Assembly (NCBI GenBank): GCA_900473805.1
Contig: UCMS01000028.1
Location: 62,001 to 126,000 of the forward strand
Length of the DNA: 64,000 nt
Direction: 5' to 3'
From: Hyphomicrobiales bacterium
Lineage (GTDB): Bacteria; Pseudomonadota; Alphaproteobacteria; Rhizobiales; Rhizobiaceae
The notes under the pieces: model-generated
Told to the model about the DNA's origin: nothing
The model's input: only the letters and a program-made list of their open reading frames with translations
The model's database searches: none
In this document: positions 19,515-28,003 of the stretch, piece by piece
How the letters are laid out: every line of letters begins with the position of its first letter
How positions within the stretch are numbered: position 1 is the stretch's first letter
Translations under genes and position numbers: made by a program

Positions 19515-19966
19515 GCCTCTCTCCTTGCCTCAAAGAAGCCTCGCAGCATCGCGCTGGCCTCCGTCTCCCGAATGCCGGAATAGACTTCCGGTGCGTGGTG
19601 GCAGGTCGGTTGCGCATAGAAGCGGACACCGCTTTCCACTGCGCCACCCTTGATGTCGCGTGCAGCGTAATAAAGCCGGCGGATGCGGGCAAAGGATATC
19701 GCCGCGGCGCACATGGTGCAGGGCTCGAGCGTCACATAGAGATCCGCTTCGATCAGGCGCTCATCGCCGACAGCGGCGGCTGCCCGCCGGATCGCCAAAA
19801 TTTCCGCATGCGCCGTCACGTCGTTTGCGGCGCGCGTCTCGTTGCCGCCCCGTCCGATGATCTGACCGTCACGCACGACGACGGCGCCGATCGGCACTTC
19901 GCCGCGTTCGCCGGCGGCCAGTGCCTCCGCGAAGGCGGCGTCCATGAAGCCGTTTGTCTGCGCCAT
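19511..19966 (-). CDS. tadA: tRNA-specific adenosine deaminase
   Basis: Converts the wobble adenosine of tRNA-Arg to inosine. The 151-residue protein has the zinc site and catalytic glutamate of the deaminase fold: TAHAEILAIRRA near residue 50 and EPCTMCAAAISFARI near residue 82. Start at 19966 (MAQTNGFMDAAF) rather than the GTG five codons upstream, because GGAAAG precedes it at a usable distance. It is divergent from the pseudouridine synthase gene. Confidence 0.93.
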   Translation of the reverse strand: MAQTNGFMDAAFAEALAAGERGEVPIGAVVVRDGQIIGRGGNETRAANDVTAHAEILAIRRAAAAVGDERLIEADLYVTLEPCTMCAAAISFARIRRLYYAARDIKGGAVESGVRFYAQPTCHHAPEVYSGIRETEASAMLRGFFEARREA

Positions 19967-20035
19967 GCCTGAACTTTCCACTTAACCAGAGCCGCGTGAC
20001 CTGATACGACAGCCCAAACCACAGGCAAACAGCAA

Positions 20036-21952
20036 ATGACATTCAAAGACAAGTCCAGGCGTCCGGGGGCGAAGTCCTCCGACCGCAGCGGCAAGCCGCA
20101 AACCAGAAAGCCCGCCACGAAACCGGCTGGCACCTTCGCAGACAAGCCGGCGGCAAAGCCCGCCCGCGCACCGCGCGCGGAAGCCCCGGCATCTGACGAG
20201 ACGATGAAGCCCGAGCGTATTTCCAAGCTTCTCGCCCGCGCGGGTGTCGCCTCGCGCCGTGACATCGAGCGCATGATCATGGAAGGCCGCGTCGTCCTCA
20301 ACGGCAAGCTGCTCGATACGCCCGTCGTCAACGCAACGCTTGCCGACAAGATCGAGGTCGACGGCCAGCCGATCCGCGGCATCGAACGCACACGCCTCTG
20401 GCTCTACCACAAGCCGGCCGGTCTGGTGACGACCAATTCCGATCCGGAAGGCCGCCCGACGGTGTTCGAAAACCTGCCGGAAGACCTGCCGCGCGTCATG
20501 TCCATCGGCCGCCTCGACATCAACACCGAGGGCCTGCTGCTGCTCACCAATGACGGTGGTCTCGCCCGCGTGCTCGAACTGCCGACCACCGGCTGGCTGC
20601 GCCGCTACCGCGTGCGCGCCTATGGCGAGGTCGATCAGCCGGCGCTCGATGCGCTGAAGGAAGGCATCGCCGTCGACGGCGTGCTCTATGGCGCGATCGA
20701 CGCGACGCTCGACCGCAAGCAGGGCCACAATGTCTGGATCACGATGGGTCTGCGCGAAGGCAAGAACCGCGAGATCAAGAACGTGCTTGGCGCGCTCGGC
20801 CTCGAGGTCAACCGCCTGATCCGCATCTCCTACGGTCCGTTCCAGCTCGGCGATTTGCCCGAGGGCCAGGTCCAGGAAGTGCGCGGCCGCATGCTGCGCG
20901 ACCAGCTCGGACCGCGTCTGATCGAGGAATCCAAGGCCAATTTCGACGCCCCTGTCTACAGCCATGGCGGTGTGGAAGTCGAAGATGACGAAGACACGGC
21001 CGCCAGAAAGCCTGCCCGTGCGGCAAAGGCGGATTGGGGGCGTGAAGAACGTCCCGCAGGCCGCCGCCCGGACAAGCTGGACAAAAACGACCGCCGCGAG
21101 CGCGCGCTCGAGCGTCTCGACACGAGCCGCAGCGACAGCGGCAAAAAGTTCGGCGACAAGAAATTCGGCGATAAGAAGTTTGGCGACAAGAAATTCGCCG
21201 ACAACAAGTTCGACGACAAGCCGAAGCGTGCACCGGCGGCCGCCAAGAGCCGCACGGCCAATGTCTGGATGGCGCCCGGCGCCCGCCCGCTCGGTGAAAA
21301 GGCAGCGGCTGCCGCTGCCCGTCGCAAGCCGGATAACCGGCCGGAACGTCCCGTGGATCGTTTTGACGACCGTGCAGGACCGCGCGTCGTGGTCAGCCGC
21401 GCCCATGACGACGAGGGCGAATGGATCCGCGCCGACGGACCGGACAAGAAGGCCGGCTTCCGCGATGGTGGCCGTGACGACAAGCGTGGCGGTTCAGGCT
21501 TTGGTGCTCGCGCGCCTCGCCGCGATGGCGACGACCGCGGCCCGCGTCGTGAAGGTGCAGACCGCGGTCCGCGTCGAGACTTCGGGGATCGTCCGCCGCG
21601 TCGCGATGGCGAGGATCGGGGACCGCGTCGTGACTTTGGCGACCGCCCGGCCCGCGCCGAGCGTTCGGGCGAAGATCGCCCGCGCGGCGAACGCCCGTTT
21701 GGCGACAAGCCCCGCGGCGCAAAACCCTTTGGCGACAAGCCCCGTGGTCCGAAGGCCTTCGGTGACAAGCCGGCAGGCCGCGCCTATGGCGACAAGCCAG
21801 CCGGAAAATCCTTCGGCAAGCCAGGTGGCAAACCGGCGGGCAAGAGCTTTGGCGGCAAGCCGGGCGGTCGCCCGCCAGGCGGCCCGCGCTCCGGCGGTCC
21901 CGGTGGCAAGCCCGGCGGTGCCGGTCGCGGCGCGCCCAAGGGCAAGAGGTAA
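20036..21952 (+). CDS. rluB: rRNA pseudouridine synthase (RsuA/RluB family) with long basic tail
   Basis: A 638-residue protein. After about 58 disordered residues comes an S4 RNA-binding domain (ISKLLARAGVASRRDIERM) and the RsuA/RluB catalytic domain with the active-site aspartate in GRLDINTEGLLLLTNDG near residue 160. The catalytic part ends near residue 300. The remaining 330 or so residues are low complexity: five tandem KFGDK-like units, then arginine/aspartate/glycine repeats, then glycine/lysine/proline-rich sequence to the end. The family modifies 23S rRNA. The tail is much longer than in the Escherichia coli enzyme and is probably an RNA-binding disordered region. rsmD follows after six bases. 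Confidence 0.9.
   Translation: MTFKDKSRRPGAKSSDRSGKPQTRKPATKPAGTFADKPAAKPARAPRAEAPASDETMKPERISKLLARAGVASRRDIERMIMEGRVVLNGKLLDTPVVNATLADKIEVDGQPIRGIERTRLWLYHKPAGLVTTNSDPEGRPTVFENLPEDLPRVMSIGRLDINTEGLLLLTNDGGLARVLELPTTGWLRRYRVRAYGEVDQPALDALKEGIAVDGVLYGAIDATLDRKQGHNVWITMGLREGKNREIKNVLGALGLEVNRLIRISYGPFQLGDLPEGQVQEVRGRMLRDQLGPRLIEESKANFDAPVYSHGGVEVEDDEDTAARKPARAAKADWGREERPAGRRPDKLDKNDRRERALERLDTSRSDSGKKFGDKKFGDKKFGDKKFADNKFDDKPKRAPAAAKSRTANVWMAPGARPLGEKAAAAAARRKPDNRPERPVDRFDDRAGPRVVVSRAHDDEGEWIRADGPDKKAGFRDGGRDDKRGGSGFGARAPRRDGDDRGPRREGADRGPRRDFGDRPPRRDGEDRGPRRDFGDRPARAERSGEDRPRGERPFGDKPRGAKPFGDKPRGPKAFGDKPAGRAYGDKPAGKSFGKPGGKPAGKSFGGKPGGRPPGGPRSGGPGGKPGGAGRGAPKGKR
21146..21220 (+). repeat. 15-base coding tandem repeat, five units
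   Basis: Five head-to-tail units encoding KFGDK, KFGDK, KFGDK, KFADN and KFDDK inside the pseudouridine synthase tail; units differ mainly at third codon positions, indicating an old array kept under protein-level constraint. Confidence 0.8.
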
Positions 21953-21958
21953 GGCCTC

Positions 21959-22519
21959 ATGCGCATCGTTGGCGGAGAATTTCGCGGCCGTAACCTGGCC
22001 ACGCCTAAATCCAATGACATCCGGCCGACCGTCGACCGGACGCGCGAAAGCCTGTTCAACATTCTCTCGCACGCCCATCCGGGCGTGCTTGATGGCACCC
22101 GCATCCTCGATCTCTTTGCCGGCACCGGGGCCGTCGGCATCGAGGCCTTGTCGCGCGGCTGCAAGTCGGCCCTCTTCGTCGAAAACAGTGTCGAAGGTCG
22201 CGGTCTTCTCTGGGAAAACATCGAGGCCCTGGGACTGCACGGCCGCGCCCGTATTCTAAGACGCGACGCGACCGACCTTGGCCCCTCGAACAATATCGAG
22301 GCCTTCGACATCGTGTTCGCCGATCCGCCCTATGGCAAGGGGCTCGGCGAAAAGGCGCTTGCCGCAGCCCATCTGGGTGGCTGGCTGGCGCCGGGCGCGC
22401 TCGCGATCCTGGAGGAACGCGCAGATGTTGAAATTGCCGTCGACCCGGTTTTCAACTTCATCGAACAGCGCACCTTCGGTGACACGAAAATGTACTTCTT
22501 TTCCTATAGGCCGGTCTGA
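21959..22519 (+). CDS. rsmD: 16S rRNA (guanine(966)-N(2))-methyltransferase
   Basis: A 186-residue SAM methyltransferase. It opens MRIVGGEFRGRNLATP, has the RsmD signature RPTVDRTRESLFNIL, the SAM-binding LDLFAGTGAVGIEALSRG near residue 50 and the target-base motif ADPPYGKG near residue 121. It is six bases downstream of the pseudouridine synthase gene, so two ribosomal RNA modification enzymes are in one operon. Confidence 0.95.
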   Translation: MRIVGGEFRGRNLATPKSNDIRPTVDRTRESLFNILSHAHPGVLDGTRILDLFAGTGAVGIEALSRGCKSALFVENSVEGRGLLWENIEALGLHGRARILRRDATDLGPSNNIEAFDIVFADPPYGKGLGEKALAAAHLGGWLAPGALAILEERADVEIAVDPVFNFIEQRTFGDTKMYFFSYRPV

Positions 22520-22545
22520 CACTCTCTAGAGAGCAGGCCCGCCTC

Positions 22546-23421
22546 ATGGATCAGATCGCCGAAACACCCATCCCCTCTTCCGGCCAGAAGGCCGTTCCGT
22601 CCATCGGCCTTGCGCTCGGGGCCGGTGGCGCACGGGGGTTCTCCCATATTTCGGTGCTCGAGGTCTTCGATGAACTGGGCATCCGCCCCTCGCTGATCGC
22701 CGGCTCCTCGATGGGCGCGATCATCGGTGCCGGCTACGCGGCCGGCATGAGCGGGCGCGATATTCGTGAATATGTGCTCGATCTCGCCGACAACCGGGCG
22801 CGTGTCCTGAACATGTTCTGGGGGCTGCGGCCGGCCAGCATCCGTGCGCTCGGCGGATTTCGGCTGGGCCAGTTCAACCTTCGCCGCATCCTGCGCACCT
22901 TCCTGCCCCCCGACATCCCCGAGACCTTCGATGCCCTCGGTCTTCCGCTGAAAGTGGTCGCCACGGATTACTATGGCCAGAGCGAATTGATCTGCGCGCA
23001 GGGTGATCTCTACGAGGCTCTGGCGGCCTCCGCCGCGATCCCGGCGCTGTTCGCCCCCGTCGTGATCGATGGTCGCTTGATGATCGATGGCGGCATCTTC
23101 AATCCTGTGCCTTATGACCACCTCGCCGGCGAGACTGAGCTATTGGTCGCGATCGATGTGATCGGCGCCCCGGAAGGCGACGGCTCGCTCGTTCCGAACC
23201 GCATCGACAGCCTCTTCGGCGCCTCGCAACTGATGATGCAGTCGCATGTGGCGTTGAAGATGAAGCTCTGCCAGCCGGACATCTACCTCCGACCTGATGT
23301 CAATGGCTTCCGTGTCCTCGATTTCTTCAAGGCCCGGCAGATCCTCGAGGCCGCAGACCGCCTGAAGGAACCGCTGAAGCGGGACCTCTCGGAGCGGATC
23401 GAGGATTTTATCCGTCGTTGA
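22546..23421 (+). CDS. Patatin-like phospholipase family protein
   Basis: A 291-residue hydrolase of the RssA/YchK type. The oxyanion loop is GAGGARGFSHISVL near residue 24, the nucleophile serine is in AGSSMGAIIG near residue 53, and the catalytic aspartate is in MIDGGIFNPVP near residue 183. These form the Ser-Asp dyad of patatin lipases. No signal peptide is seen, so it acts in the cytosol or on the inner face of the membrane. The lipid substrate is unknown. It follows rsmD after 26 bases. Confidence 0.9.
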   Translation: MDQIAETPIPSSGQKAVPSIGLALGAGGARGFSHISVLEVFDELGIRPSLIAGSSMGAIIGAGYAAGMSGRDIREYVLDLADNRARVLNMFWGLRPASIRALGGFRLGQFNLRRILRTFLPPDIPETFDALGLPLKVVATDYYGQSELICAQGDLYEALAASAAIPALFAPVVIDGRLMIDGGIFNPVPYDHLAGETELLVAIDVIGAPEGDGSLVPNRIDSLFGASQLMMQSHVALKMKLCQPDIYLRPDVNGFRVLDFFKARQILEAADRLKEPLKRDLSERIEDFIRR

Positions 23422-23425
23422 GTTT

Positions 23426-25234
23426 CTACTCCGCCGCCACCGTATCGTCAGCGTCGACGCTTTGTACCTGACGTTTGGGCTTGACCAGCGGCTCCGGCTT
23501 GACCGGTCGGTTGTGCATGAGGTCGCGACCTGCAAGGATACCCTCCTGCGCCTGCAGCTTCAGCCGTTCCTCGTCACGGCGACGAATGTCCTCGCCGATC
23601 TTATAGGCGTCGTCCTCGGAGACGCCGAGCCCCTCCAATGTCCGGCGACCGAATAGCAGGCCCGATTCGAGGGTTTCGCGCAGCTCGTATTCGACATCGC
23701 GGCCGCGCAGTTCGATGCTGTGCACGCGATCGTAGGAGCGGGCGTAGATCCGCATATCGGGGCATTCCGACTGGATCAGTTCCACGATTTTGTTGGTAGT
23801 CTCTTTCTTGTGCGTACACACGGCAACGATCTTCGCCCGTTCGATCCCGGCTGCCCGCAACACGTCGAGCCGTGTGCCGTCGCCGAAATAGATGCGAAAA
23901 CCGAAGGCCGCCGCCTGCCGGACGCGGTCGGCACTGTCATCGATGATCGTCACGTCGCGTCCGCTGGCCAAAAGGATCTGCGCGACGATCTGGCCGAAGC
24001 GCGAGAAGCCGATCATCAGCACGTCGGATCCGGCACCCTCGAAATCCTCCTCCAGTTCTTCGTGTTCGGTCTTGTCCCGTGCCAGCAGACGCTGCCCGAG
24101 CAGCGCCGAAAGCGGGGTCAGCGCCATGGAGAGCGTGACGATCGAGATCAGGAGGGAAGACTGTGCGTTGCTGAGCACGCCGGCCGCAGCCGCCGTCGTG
24201 AACAGCACGAAGCCGAATTCGCCGCCCTGTGGCAGGAGCAGGCCGATCCGAAGCGCGTCGCGGTGCGGAGATCCCGCTATCCGGCAGATCACGTAGAGCG
24301 ACACCGCCTTGATCGCCATCAGCACCGGCACAGCGATGACGATCAGGAGCAGGTTGTCGAGGATCACCTGCAGCTCCATCGAGAGACCGACGGCGATGAA
24401 GAACAGCGCGAGCAGCAGGCCGCGGAACGGCTCGATATCGGCCTCAAGTTCGTGCCGGTAAGACGATTCCGCCAACATGACACCGGCGAGGAATGCACCC
24501 ATGGCCATGGACAGCCCGGCGAGCTGCATCACGAAGGCCGACCCCAGAACGACAAAGAGAGCGGCCGCGATCATGACTTCGCGCGCGCCGGTCCGTGCGA
24601 TGATCTGAAAGAGAGGCGTCAGGAGGTAGCGCCCGGCCATGATCATGGCGATGACCGCCCCGATGGCAACGGCGACCTCCAGCCAGGGTGATTGCTGGAC
24701 CTCGCCGCTGGGCGTCCCCAGAACGCTGACCATGGCCAACAGCGGCACGATGGCGAGATCCTGAAAGAGGAGGATCGAGAAGGAACGCTGGCCATAGCGA
24801 CTGTTCATGTCGCCATAGTCTTCGAGGAGCTGCAGCGCAAAGGCGGTAGAGGAAAGGGCAAGACCGAAGCCCGCGACCAGTGCACCCCGCCAGTCGAGCA
24901 GGCCCGACGCCATGACGATCCCGCTCAGCATGAGGCCGGTCAGCACCACCTGACTGGTTCCAAGCCCGAAGATATCGCGTCGCATATGCCAGAGCCGGGT
25001 TGGCTTCAGCTCGAGCCCGATGATGAAGAGCAGCAGAACGACACCGAGCTCGGCCACTGCCAGGATCTCGCCTGAGCCACCGATCAGGTGCAGGACCGGC
25101 CCGATGACCACGCCGGCGGCAAGATAACCAAGAACGGTTCCGAGCCCGAGCTTACGGAAAATCGGCGCGGCAATCACAGCGCCTCCGAGCAGGAGCAGGG
25201 GTTGGGCGAACAGGGCTTCGGTGGCGCTGGCCAA
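23426..25234 (-). CDS. Monovalent cation:proton antiporter with TrkA-N domain (KefB/C-like)
   Basis: A 602-residue protein: about 12 membrane helices of the CPA2 exchanger domain (residues 1-385, for example LGYLAAGVVIGP and LFIIGLELKP), then a cytosolic NAD-binding RCK/TrkA-N domain (MIGFSRFGQIVAQILLASGRDV near residue 405). This is the KefB/KefC layout of ligand-gated potassium efflux systems. The start is a TTG at 25234 with AGGAG nine bases upstream. It is divergent from pmbA. Whether glutathione adducts gate it cannot be told. Confidence 0.9.
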   Translation of the reverse strand: MASATEALFAQPLLLLGGAVIAAPIFRKLGLGTVLGYLAAGVVIGPVLHLIGGSGEILAVAELGVVLLLFIIGLELKPTRLWHMRRDIFGLGTSQVVLTGLMLSGIVMASGLLDWRGALVAGFGLALSSTAFALQLLEDYGDMNSRYGQRSFSILLFQDLAIVPLLAMVSVLGTPSGEVQQSPWLEVAVAIGAVIAMIMAGRYLLTPLFQIIARTGAREVMIAAALFVVLGSAFVMQLAGLSMAMGAFLAGVMLAESSYRHELEADIEPFRGLLLALFFIAVGLSMELQVILDNLLLIVIAVPVLMAIKAVSLYVICRIAGSPHRDALRIGLLLPQGGEFGFVLFTTAAAAGVLSNAQSSLLISIVTLSMALTPLSALLGQRLLARDKTEHEELEEDFEGAGSDVLMIGFSRFGQIVAQILLASGRDVTIIDDSADRVRQAAAFGFRIYFGDGTRLDVLRAAGIERAKIVAVCTHKKETTNKIVELIQSECPDMRIYARSYDRVHSIELRGRDVEYELRETLESGLLFGRRTLEGLGVSEDDAYKIGEDIRRRDEERLKLQAQEGILAGRDLMHNRPVKPEPLVKPKRQVQSVDADDTVAAE

Positions 25235-25372
25235 GTGTCAAACTCCTCATGGGTCCGCAGACGGACAGAATGGTATAGGGACTATGTCGGGCTCGTGAAC
25301 GGGAAAAGCCCGAACCGCACTTGATGCCCTTTCTAAGGCACAATAAATGGAGCGGGAAGGAAAGGCCAAGCC

Positions 25373-26719
25373 ATGCCCCATGAAATCGATTCCGCCAATC
25401 TCCTCGACCGCGCAGAACAACTGGTACAATTGGCGTTGAAAGCCGGCGCCGAGAAGGCGGATGCCGTGGTTGTCCGCTCGCGCTCCAAGGGCGTCAGCGT
25501 TCGTCTCGGCAAGGTCGAGTCCACCGAGGCCTCCGAAAGCGACGATTTTTCGCTGCGGGTTTTCATCGGGCGCCAGGTCGCCAGCGTCTCGGCCAATCCG
25601 GGCTTCGACCTGACCGCCTTGGCAGAGCGCGCCGTGGCCATGGCGAGGGTCTCGCCAGAAGATCCCTTTGCCGGTCTCGCGGACGAGAGCGATCTCGCCC
25701 GCACCATCGCCGATCTCGAACTTTATGATCCGACCGAGGTCTCCAGCGACAGTCTGCGCGAAAGCGCGCTTGCCATGGAAGAGGCAGCGCGCTCCGTCAG
25801 CGGCGTCAGCAACTCGCTCGGCGCTGGCGCCTCCGCCGGCATGGGCGGCCTGGTACTCGTCACCTCGCACGGCTTCTCCGGCAGCTATGCAGGCTCGCGC
25901 TTTTCCCGCTCCGTCGGCGTCATTGCCGGGGAGGGCACGAAGATGGAGCGCGACCACGATTTCGACAGCCGCCTCTATTTCGCCGAGCTCGACAGCCCGG
26001 AAGAGATCGGCCGCCGTGCCGCCGAACGCGCCATCCGCCGCCTGAACCCGCGCCAAGTGCCGACCGCCTCCAACCTCACCGTCGTCTTCGACCCTCGCGT
26101 CGCGCGTGGGTTCGTCGGCACCATTGCCGGGGCCATCAACGGTGCCTCCGTCGCTCGCAAGACATCCTTCCTGCGCGACAAAATGGGCCAGCAGGTCTTG
26201 AAGGCCGGTCTCAACATCACAGACGATCCGCTGAAGGTGCGCGGCTCCTCGTCGCGTCCCTTTGACGGTGAAGGCATTCTCGGTGAGCCGCTCACCATGA
26301 TCGAGGACGGCGTGCTCAAGCATTGGTTCCTGTCGTCCTCGGCTGCCCGCGAGCTGGGCCTGAAGACCAATGGTCGTGGCGTGCGCGGCGGGACCGCCGT
26401 GTCGCCCTCCTCGACCAACCTCGCGCTGGAGCCGGGCGACATCTCCCCGGCGGAGCTGATCCGCAATGTCGGCACGGGCCTCTATGTGACCGACATGATC
26501 GGCCAGGGCGTCGACATGATCACCGGCGAATACAGCCGGGGTGCGAGCGGCTTCTGGATCGAGAACGGCGAGTTGACCTACCCGGTGTCCGAGATCACGA
26601 TCGCGTCCAATCTCAAGGACATGTTCATGCGGATCACGGTCGCCGACGACATCGACCGCAAATTCGGTGTCGCCGCGCCGACACTCGCCATCGAAGGCAT
26701 GACCCTTGCCGGCCTCTGA
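25373..26719 (+). CDS. pmbA: Metallopeptidase subunit PmbA/TldE
   Basis: A 448-residue member of the TldD/PmbA family. It lacks the HExxxH zinc motif of TldD and has the TldE-type features (RSRSKGVSVRLGKVE near the N-terminus, SRPFDGEGILGEP near residue 300, GRGVRGGTAVSPSSTN near residue 335). With TldD it forms a heterodimer that degrades unfolded peptides and matures some peptide natural products; TldD is not in this window. It overlaps the next gene by 14 bases. Confidence 0.92.
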   Translation: MPHEIDSANLLDRAEQLVQLALKAGAEKADAVVVRSRSKGVSVRLGKVESTEASESDDFSLRVFIGRQVASVSANPGFDLTALAERAVAMARVSPEDPFAGLADESDLARTIADLELYDPTEVSSDSLRESALAMEEAARSVSGVSNSLGAGASAGMGGLVLVTSHGFSGSYAGSRFSRSVGVIAGEGTKMERDHDFDSRLYFAELDSPEEIGRRAAERAIRRLNPRQVPTASNLTVVFDPRVARGFVGTIAGAINGASVARKTSFLRDKMGQQVLKAGLNITDDPLKVRGSSSRPFDGEGILGEPLTMIEDGVLKHWFLSSSAARELGLKTNGRGVRGGTAVSPSSTNLALEPGDISPAELIRNVGTGLYVTDMIGQGVDMITGEYSRGASGFWIENGELTYPVSEITIASNLKDMFMRITVADDIDRKFGVAAPTLAIEGMTLAGL

Positions 26720-27551
26720 GGGCAGTGTCTCCCGCACACCGTCTGGAGAGGATCGGACCGCGGACTGGGACGCCGATCTCCGGCTGATCAGCGAGGCAGC
26801 CCGGGAGGCCGGGCAGGTGGCGCTTTCCCATTTCGGCCAGTCTCCAGAAGTCTGGTGGAAGAACGAGGGCATGTCCCCGGTCAGTGCCGCCGATTATGCA
26901 GCAAATCGTGTTCTCGAGGGGATCTTGCGGCAGGCGCGGCCCGCCTATGGTTGGCTCTCGGAAGAGACGGATGACGATCCGGACCGGCTCGCCCGTGACA
27001 CGGTGTTTGTCGTCGACCCCATCGACGGGACAAGGGCGTTTCTCGCCGGCAAGAAGACCTGGTGCGTCAGCGTCGCCGTGGTCCACAAGGGTGTCCCTGT
27101 CGCAGGTGTGCTCGTTGCACCGGCGCTTGACGAGGAGTTTACCGCGACCGCTGCCGGCAAGGCCCATCTGAACGGCGTCAAAATTGCCGTCTCCACCCCG
27201 GGTCCGGATGGCCGCCTGAGGATCGCCTCTGCTCAGGACATGGTGGCCGGCATCGACCGGAACCTGCGCCCGCGCGTCGAACGTGTCGATCACATTCCGT
27301 CGCTGGCCTACCGTCTGGCCCTTGTTGCCGATGGCCGCATCGACGGTACGCTGGTCAAACCGAGATCGCATGACTGGGATCTGGCCGCCGCTGACCTCAT
27401 CCTGTCGCGCGCAGGCGGCGCCTTGACCGATCTCGAGGGACGGAGGCTCGTCTACAACCGTGCCGACGTTACCCATCCGGTGCTTTGTGCGGCCTCTGTG
27501 GATATTCTTCCCGGTTTGCTGAAGAACCTTACCCAACTTCCCCGGAGTTGA
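26706..27551 (+). CDS. Inositol monophosphatase family protein, CysQ-like
   Basis: A 281-residue lithium-sensitive-type phosphatase. The metal-binding motifs are SEETDDD near residue 82, VDPIDGTRAFLAG near residue 100 and HDWDLAAADLILSRAGG near residue 220. The pattern fits 3'(2'),5'-bisphosphate nucleotidase (CysQ) or inositol-1-phosphatase. The start is a TTG inside the end of pmbA with AAGG about eight bases upstream; no ATG is available near the N-terminus. It leads into the DUF4170-waaA-lpxK group. Confidence 0.85.
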   Translation: MPASEGSVSRTPSGEDRTADWDADLRLISEAAREAGQVALSHFGQSPEVWWKNEGMSPVSAADYAANRVLEGILRQARPAYGWLSEETDDDPDRLARDTVFVVDPIDGTRAFLAGKKTWCVSVAVVHKGVPVAGVLVAPALDEEFTATAAGKAHLNGVKIAVSTPGPDGRLRIASAQDMVAGIDRNLRPRVERVDHIPSLAYRLALVADGRIDGTLVKPRSHDWDLAAADLILSRAGGALTDLEGRRLVYNRADVTHPVLCAASVDILPGLLKNLTQLPRS

Positions 27552-27614
27552 CCTTTCCGGCGAAATCGCGCAGATGAATGTGCGACAGAAGACCAACGGA
27601 AAAAGACGGTAAAC

Positions 27615-27851
27615 ATGACGGATTCCAGCCAGAACAAGCAGCTCCTCCACCTGGTTTTTGGCGGCGAACTGTCGAACCTGGAAGACGTCCAGTTCCGCGA
27701 TCTCGACGCGCTGGACATCGTCGGCATTTTCCCCGATTACGCGAGCGCTCTCGTGGCCTGGAAAGGCAAGGCGCAGGCGACCGTCGACAATGCACATATG
27801 CGGTATTTCATCGTTCACATGCACCGGCTGCTCAATCCGACGGAAAAGTAA
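27615..27851 (+). CDS. DUF4170 domain protein
   Basis: A 78-residue protein (opening MTDSSQNKQLLHLVFGGEL, ending MHRLLNPTEK) matching the small alphaproteobacterial DUF4170 family. Its function is unknown; it is typically found between the CysQ-like gene and waaA, as here. It is compact, has no signal peptide and no membrane helix. Confidence 0.85.
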   Translation: MTDSSQNKQLLHLVFGGELSNLEDVQFRDLDALDIVGIFPDYASALVAWKGKAQATVDNAHMRYFIVHMHRLLNPTEK

Positions 27852-28003
27852 GCGGACGTCGGGCGGTCTTCCCAGCCGCCGCTCCGCAGGATCCGCAAGG
27901 GTCACGTTTTGAACTCAGTCTTCTTGCATCTCTCTGATATTGCGTTGCCCGCCTCCGGAAAGGGCCAAATGGTATTGTCGATCAAGATGAGCAGGTTGAT
28001 CCG

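Noticed and set aside
21146..21220. CRISPR-like or non-coding tandem repeat
   Set aside because: The 15-base units are in frame inside a coding region with no spacers; it is a protein repeat.
20964..22259. 431-codon plus-strand frame overlapping the tail of the pseudouridine synthase gene and rsmD
   Set aside because: It is a frame shadow of repetitive high-G+C sequence and conflicts with the clear rsmD gene.
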